From the NCBI GenBank assembly GCA_945952045.1, contig CAMFHE010000028.1:1-64000 (forward strand): DNA of 64,000 nucleotides, written 5' to 3'. Of the stretch, positions 60,376 to 64,000 are shown one piece after another. Under the pieces are notes generated by a model. That model was given only the letters and a program-made list of their open reading frames with translations. It was not told where the DNA came from and searched no databases. The first letter of the stretch is position 1, and each line of letters opens with the position of its first letter. Both the position numbers and the translations under genes were made by a program. The DNA comes from an uncultured Rhizobium sp. (GTDB lineage Bacteria; Pseudomonadota; Alphaproteobacteria; Rhizobiales; Rhizobiaceae).

Positions 60376-61872
60376 ATGACCGCCATATTCGCCCGTACAC
60401 GGTTTCACGATGCGCTTGCGCGTCTGGCCGATCCGCATCTCAAGCGCGATCTCGCCTATGTCGGCGGCCGCTGGATCGCCGGGCGCGACGGCGGCTGTTT
60501 CGAAGTGACGGACCCCGCCTCCTCCGCAACGCTTGCCTGGGTCGCCGCGCTCGACGGCGAGCAGACGGCAGAGGCGATTTCCGCCGCCGCCGCCGCCTTC
60601 CCCGCCTGGCGGGACATGCTGCCGCAGCAGCGCGCGACGATCCTGCGCAAATGGCATGGCCTGATGCTGGAGGCGCGCGAGGACCTCGCCTTGCTGATGA
60701 CGCTGGAGCAGGGCAAGCCGCTTTGCGAATCCCGTGGCGAGATCGATTACGCCGCCGGCTTCGTCGAATGGTATGCCGAAGAGGGGAAGCGTCTCAATGC
60801 CGAGAGCGTCACCAGCCATCTGCCGGGCGCGGAAATGATCGTGCGCCGCGAGGCGCTCGGGGTCGTCGGTGTCGTCACGCCGTGGAATTTCCCCGCCGCG
60901 ATGATCACCCGCAAGGTGGCGGCGGCCCTTGCCGCCGGCTGCACCGTCGTCGCCCATCCCTCCAGCGAAACGCCGCTCTCGGCGCTGGCCCTTGCCGAGC
61001 TTGGCGAGCGCGCCGGCCTGCCCGCCGGCGTCTTCAATGTCGTGACCGGCGATGCCGCCACCATCGTCGGCCGCATGAATGCCGATGCGCGCATCCGCGC
61101 CATGAGCTTCACCGGTTCGACCGAAATCGGCAAGCTCATCGCCGGCCAATGCGCCCCGACCATGAAACGGCTGGTCATGGAACTCGGCGGCCATGCGCCG
61201 CTGATCGTCTTCGCCGACGCCGATATCGACAAGGCGGCCGATATCGCCGTCAACGCCAAGTTCGCGACCTCGGGCCAGGATTGCCTCGCCGCCAACCGCA
61301 TCTATGTGGAACGCCCGGTCCTTGCCGCCTTCACCAGGGCCTTCCAGGCCCGCATCGAGGCGCTGAAGGTCGGCGCCGGGCTGGAGGCGGATGTCGATAT
61401 CGGCCCGCTGATGCATGAACGCGCCATCGCCAAGGTCGAGGAACAGGTGGCCGACGCCATCGCGCGCGGCGCGCGGCTCCTGACCGGCGGCAGGCGACAC
61501 AAGGCCGGCGCGCTGTTCTACGCGCCGACGCTTCTGACCGATGTCGCCGACGACGCCCTCATCATGCGCGAGGAGACCTTCGGCCCCGTCGCGGCCGTCA
61601 CCGCCTTCGATGACGAGGCGGAGGTCGTCGCCCGCGCCAACGACACCGAATACGGCCTCGTCGCCTATGTCGTCACCGAAAACGGCGCGCGGCAGATGCG
61701 CCTTGCCCGGGCGCTGGAATTCGGCATGGTGGCGATCAATCGCGTCAAGATCACCGGCGGACCGATCCCCTTCGGCGGCTGGAAACAATCCGGCCTCGGC
61801 CGCGAGGGCGCGCGCCATGGCATGGAGGCCTTCACCGAGCTCAAATATCTCTGCATCGACACGGCCGCCTGA
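60376..61872 (+). CDS. doeC: DoeC-like aldehyde dehydrogenase
   Basis: A 498-residue NAD(P)-dependent aldehyde dehydrogenase. Motifs: GVVTPWNFPAAMITRKVAAALAAGC, MELGGHAPLIVFADAD (Glu), SGQDCLAANRIYVE (catalytic Cys). In ectoine degradation this step makes aspartate from aspartate-semialdehyde. I start at ATG 60376, which follows AAGGAGG, rather than the upstream in-frame start. It is followed by doeD after 34 bases. Confidence 0.9.
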   Translation: MTAIFARTRFHDALARLADPHLKRDLAYVGGRWIAGRDGGCFEVTDPASSATLAWVAALDGEQTAEAISAAAAAFPAWRDMLPQQRATILRKWHGLMLEAREDLALLMTLEQGKPLCESRGEIDYAAGFVEWYAEEGKRLNAESVTSHLPGAEMIVRREALGVVGVVTPWNFPAAMITRKVAAALAAGCTVVAHPSSETPLSALALAELGERAGLPAGVFNVVTGDAATIVGRMNADARIRAMSFTGSTEIGKLIAGQCAPTMKRLVMELGGHAPLIVFADADIDKAADIAVNAKFATSGQDCLAANRIYVERPVLAAFTRAFQARIEALKVGAGLEADVDIGPLMHERAIAKVEEQVADAIARGARLLTGGRRHKAGALFYAPTLLTDVADDALIMREETFGPVAAVTAFDDEAEVVARANDTEYGLVAYVVTENGARQMRLARALEFGMVAINRVKITGGPIPFGGWKQSGLGREGARHGMEAFTELKYLCIDTAA

Positions 61873-61906
61873 TCCCGGCGCCTCAGCACAATCGAAAGGA
61901 AACACC

Positions 61907-63280
61907 ATGTCCGACAGACGCAACGAACTCACCGCCTGGGACCGCGACCACTTCTTCCACCCCTCCACCCATATGGGCATGCATGCCCGCGGCGAAACGC
62001 CGACCCGCGTCATCGGCGGCGGCGAAGGCGTCTACATCACCGATACCGGCGGCAAGACCAGTCTCGATGCCTTCGCCGGCCTCTATTGCGTCAATGTCGG
62101 CTATGGCCGCCAGAAGATCGCCGATGCGATCGCGGCGCAGGCCAAAAACCTCGCCTATTACCACGCCTATGTCGGCCACGGCACGGAAGCCTCGATCACG
62201 CTGTCCAAGATGATCATCGACCGCGCGCCGGAGGGCATGAGCCGCGTCTATTTCGGCCTGTCGGGCTCGGATGCCAACGAGACCAACATCAAGCTGATCT
62301 GGTATTACAACAACATTCTCGGCCGTTCCGAAAAGAAGAAGATCATTTCGCGCTGGCGCGGCTATCACGGCTCGGGCGTCATGACCGGCTCGCTGACCGG
62401 TCTGCACCTGTTCCACAATGCCTTCGACCTGCCGCGCGCCCCGATCCTGCACACAGAAGCCCCGTATTTCTTCCGCCGGCCGGATCGCTCCATGGACGAG
62501 GAGCAGTTCTCGCAATATTGCGCCGACAGGCTGGAGGAAACGATCCTTGCCGAAGGGCCGGAGACCGTCGCCGCCTTCATCGGCGAGCCGATCCTCGGCA
62601 CCGGCGGCATCGTGCCGCCGCCGAAGGGCTACTGGCAGAAAATCCAGGCCGTGCTCGACAAGTATGACATCCTGCTCGTCGCCGACGAGGTCGTTACCGG
62701 CTTCGGTCGCCTCGGCACGATGTTCGGTTCGGATCACTACGGCATGAAGCCGGCGCTGATCACCATCGCCAAGGGCCTGACCTCGGCCTATGCGCCGCTC
62801 TCCGGCACCATTGTTTCCGACAAGGTCTGGCAGGTTCTGGTCAAGGGCTCGGACGAACTCGGCGCGATCGGCCACGGCTGGACCTATTCCGCGCATCCGA
62901 TCTGCGCTGCCGCCGGCGTCGCCAATCTCGAACTGATCGACGAACTGGGCCTCGTGGAAAACGCCGGCACGACCGGCGCCTATTTCCGCAGCGAACTCGC
63001 CAGGGCGGTCGGCGGCCATCGCAATGTCGGCGAGGTGCGCGGCGACGGCCTGATGGCGGCCGTCGAATTCGTCGAGGACAGGGACGACCGCGCCTTCTTC
63101 GATCCGGCACGGAAGATCGGCCCACAGGTCTCGGCCGCCCTGCTGGAACGCGGCGTCATCGGCCGCGCCATGCCGCAGGGCGACATCCTCGGCTTCGCCC
63201 CGCCGTTGTGCCTCACGCGCGAGGAAGCCGATATCATCGTCAAGGCGACCGCCGATGCGGTAAAGTCCGTCTTCGGCTGA
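61907..63280 (+). CDS. doeD: DoeD-like class III aminotransferase
   Basis: A 457-residue PLP transaminase. The opening AWDRDHFFHPSTHMGMHARGE and the VYFGLSGSDANETNIKLIWYYNN stretch are typical of omega-amino acid transaminases. The PLP lysine is in ALITIAKGLTSAYAPLSG. In this pathway it converts diaminobutyrate to aspartate-semialdehyde. AAAGGA precedes the ATG. It completes the asnC-doeC-doeD order of the ectoine cluster. Confidence 0.9.
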   Translation: MSDRRNELTAWDRDHFFHPSTHMGMHARGETPTRVIGGGEGVYITDTGGKTSLDAFAGLYCVNVGYGRQKIADAIAAQAKNLAYYHAYVGHGTEASITLSKMIIDRAPEGMSRVYFGLSGSDANETNIKLIWYYNNILGRSEKKKIISRWRGYHGSGVMTGSLTGLHLFHNAFDLPRAPILHTEAPYFFRRPDRSMDEEQFSQYCADRLEETILAEGPETVAAFIGEPILGTGGIVPPPKGYWQKIQAVLDKYDILLVADEVVTGFGRLGTMFGSDHYGMKPALITIAKGLTSAYAPLSGTIVSDKVWQVLVKGSDELGAIGHGWTYSAHPICAAAGVANLELIDELGLVENAGTTGAYFRSELARAVGGHRNVGEVRGDGLMAAVEFVEDRDDRAFFDPARKIGPQVSAALLERGVIGRAMPQGDILGFAPPLCLTREEADIIVKATADAVKSVFG

Positions 63281-63352
63281 GACTTGAAATGAACGGGGCA
63301 GCGGCTAGGCTGCCCCACGCTCCGACATTCCGCCGCTTCACAAGGCCTGACC

Positions 63353-64000
63353 ATGACGTCTGCACACGATCGTATTCTTGCCGCCGTCGATCGGCTTTTC
63401 GACGATCAGGTCCTGTTTCTGGAACGGCTGGTGCGCTTCAAGTCCCTGCGCAACGCCGAATCCGCTGCGCAGGATTTCATCGCGGCGGCATTGAAAGAGC
63501 GCGGATTCGACGTGCGCCGTATCCGTACCGATGCTGCAAAAATCGGGCATCATCCCGCCTTTTCGCCGGCGACCGTCGCTTATGACGACAGCTGGAACAT
63601 CGTCGGCCGCAAGATATCCACCGGCGGCGGGCGTTCGCTTGCCTTCAATTCCCATGTCGATGTCGTTCCCGCCGGCAGCGAAAACCGCTGGACATCGCCG
63701 CCCTTCGAGCCCCGCCGGGACGGCGACTGGCTCTACGGGCGCGGCGCCGGCGACATGAAGGCCGGTCTCGTCGCATCCATCTTCGCCCTCGATGCGATTG
63801 CGCAGGCCGGTTTTTCCCTGCGCGGCGACGTTCAGGTGCAATCCGTCGTCGAGGAGGAAATCACCGGCAATGGCGCAGCCACGCTGTTTGCCGAAGGCTT
63901 CACCGCCGACGCGATCCTTAGTCCGGAGCCGACAGACGAACAGCTGGTGCGCGCCAATGCCGGTGTCATCAAGTTCCGGCTGGAAACGCGCGGCCGCCCC
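63353..64000 (+). CDS. M20 (ArgE/DapE) deacetylase, 3' end outside window
   Basis: The frame runs from ATG 63353 to the window edge (216 codons). The visible metallopeptidase core has FNSHVDVVPAG (first metal His, catalytic Asp), YGRGAGDMKAG (bridging Asp) and VVEEEITGNG (the catalytic Glu pair). It follows doeD by 72 bases on the same strand. M20 enzymes (DoeB2 type) occur in some ectoine clusters as a second N-acetyl-diaminobutyrate deacetylase, a possible role here. Confidence 0.85.
   Translation, partial: MTSAHDRILAAVDRLFDDQVLFLERLVRFKSLRNAESAAQDFIAAALKERGFDVRRIRTDAAKIGHHPAFSPATVAYDDSWNIVGRKISTGGGRSLAFNSHVDVVPAGSENRWTSPPFEPRRDGDWLYGRGAGDMKAGLVASIFALDAIAQAGFSLRGDVQVQSVVEEEITGNGAATLFAEGFTADAILSPEPTDEQLVRANAGVIKFRLETRGRP

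Overview
The window looks like the chromosome or a large replicon of a Rhizobiales (Hyphomicrobiales) bacterium, probably Rhizobiaceae. The evidence is high GC with strong GC3, a Sinorhizobium-type ectoine cluster (enuR-ehuABCD-eutABC-doeAB with divergent asnC-doeC-doeD), a PhnA-like protein preceded by a 25-residue membrane peptide, and several intergenic palindromes of the kind scattered through Rhizobiaceae genomes. I see no tRNA, rRNA or CRISPR.

Layout. 1-2.9 kb: end of a sugar or polyol catabolic operon (SDR, TIM-barrel isomerase, Gfo/Idh/MocA dehydrogenase). 3.0-3.9 kb: decayed pieces of an IS5-family and an IS3-family element. 4.3-9 kb: small membrane and surface genes, including an acyltransferase and a DUF4214 protein. 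9.1-11.6 kb: MFS and ArsB-type transporters. 11.8-14.4 kb: an OB-fold exported protein divergent from a two-component system. 14.5-18.4 kb: a three-subunit molybdenum hydroxylase with a MoaD-like protein. 18.7-23.2 kb: c-di-GMP and chemotaxis signalling (HD-GYP, two GGDEF proteins, a PAS-type MCP). 23.3-24.3 kb: an AraC regulator. 24.5-33.8 kb: a sulfur block (metQ-N-I, FMN reductase, serine acetyltransferase, MetY, an IPNS-like oxygenase, an FAD/NAD(P) protein and two small proteins) whose promoters share a TAATCTA/TAGACTA dyad. 34-44.2 kb: an N-demethylase-like Rieske system with a regulator and an ABC importer. 44.3-50 kb: a 14-residue-repeat secreted protein, small genes, a TRIC-type channel and an MHYT-GGDEF-EAL protein. 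50-64 kb: ectoine/hydroxyectoine uptake and degradation, ending in a partial M20 deacetylase.

Most interesting system: 33,988-44,226. A reductase carrying an extra N-terminal Rieske domain sits with two oxygenase subunits that keep the mononuclear iron motif (D-x2-H-x4-H) but have lost the Rieske ligands, plus a GST-like protein. This is the NdmC-NdmD-NdmE logic of bacterial methylxanthine N-demethylation, here with two Rieske-less paralogues. A divergent GntR/FCD regulator and a BMP-type (purine nucleoside family) ABC importer follow. The likely role is import and oxidative N-demethylation of a purine-like compound, but the substrate is inferred, not shown.

Gene calls rest on the translated sequence and family knowledge; no database search was run.
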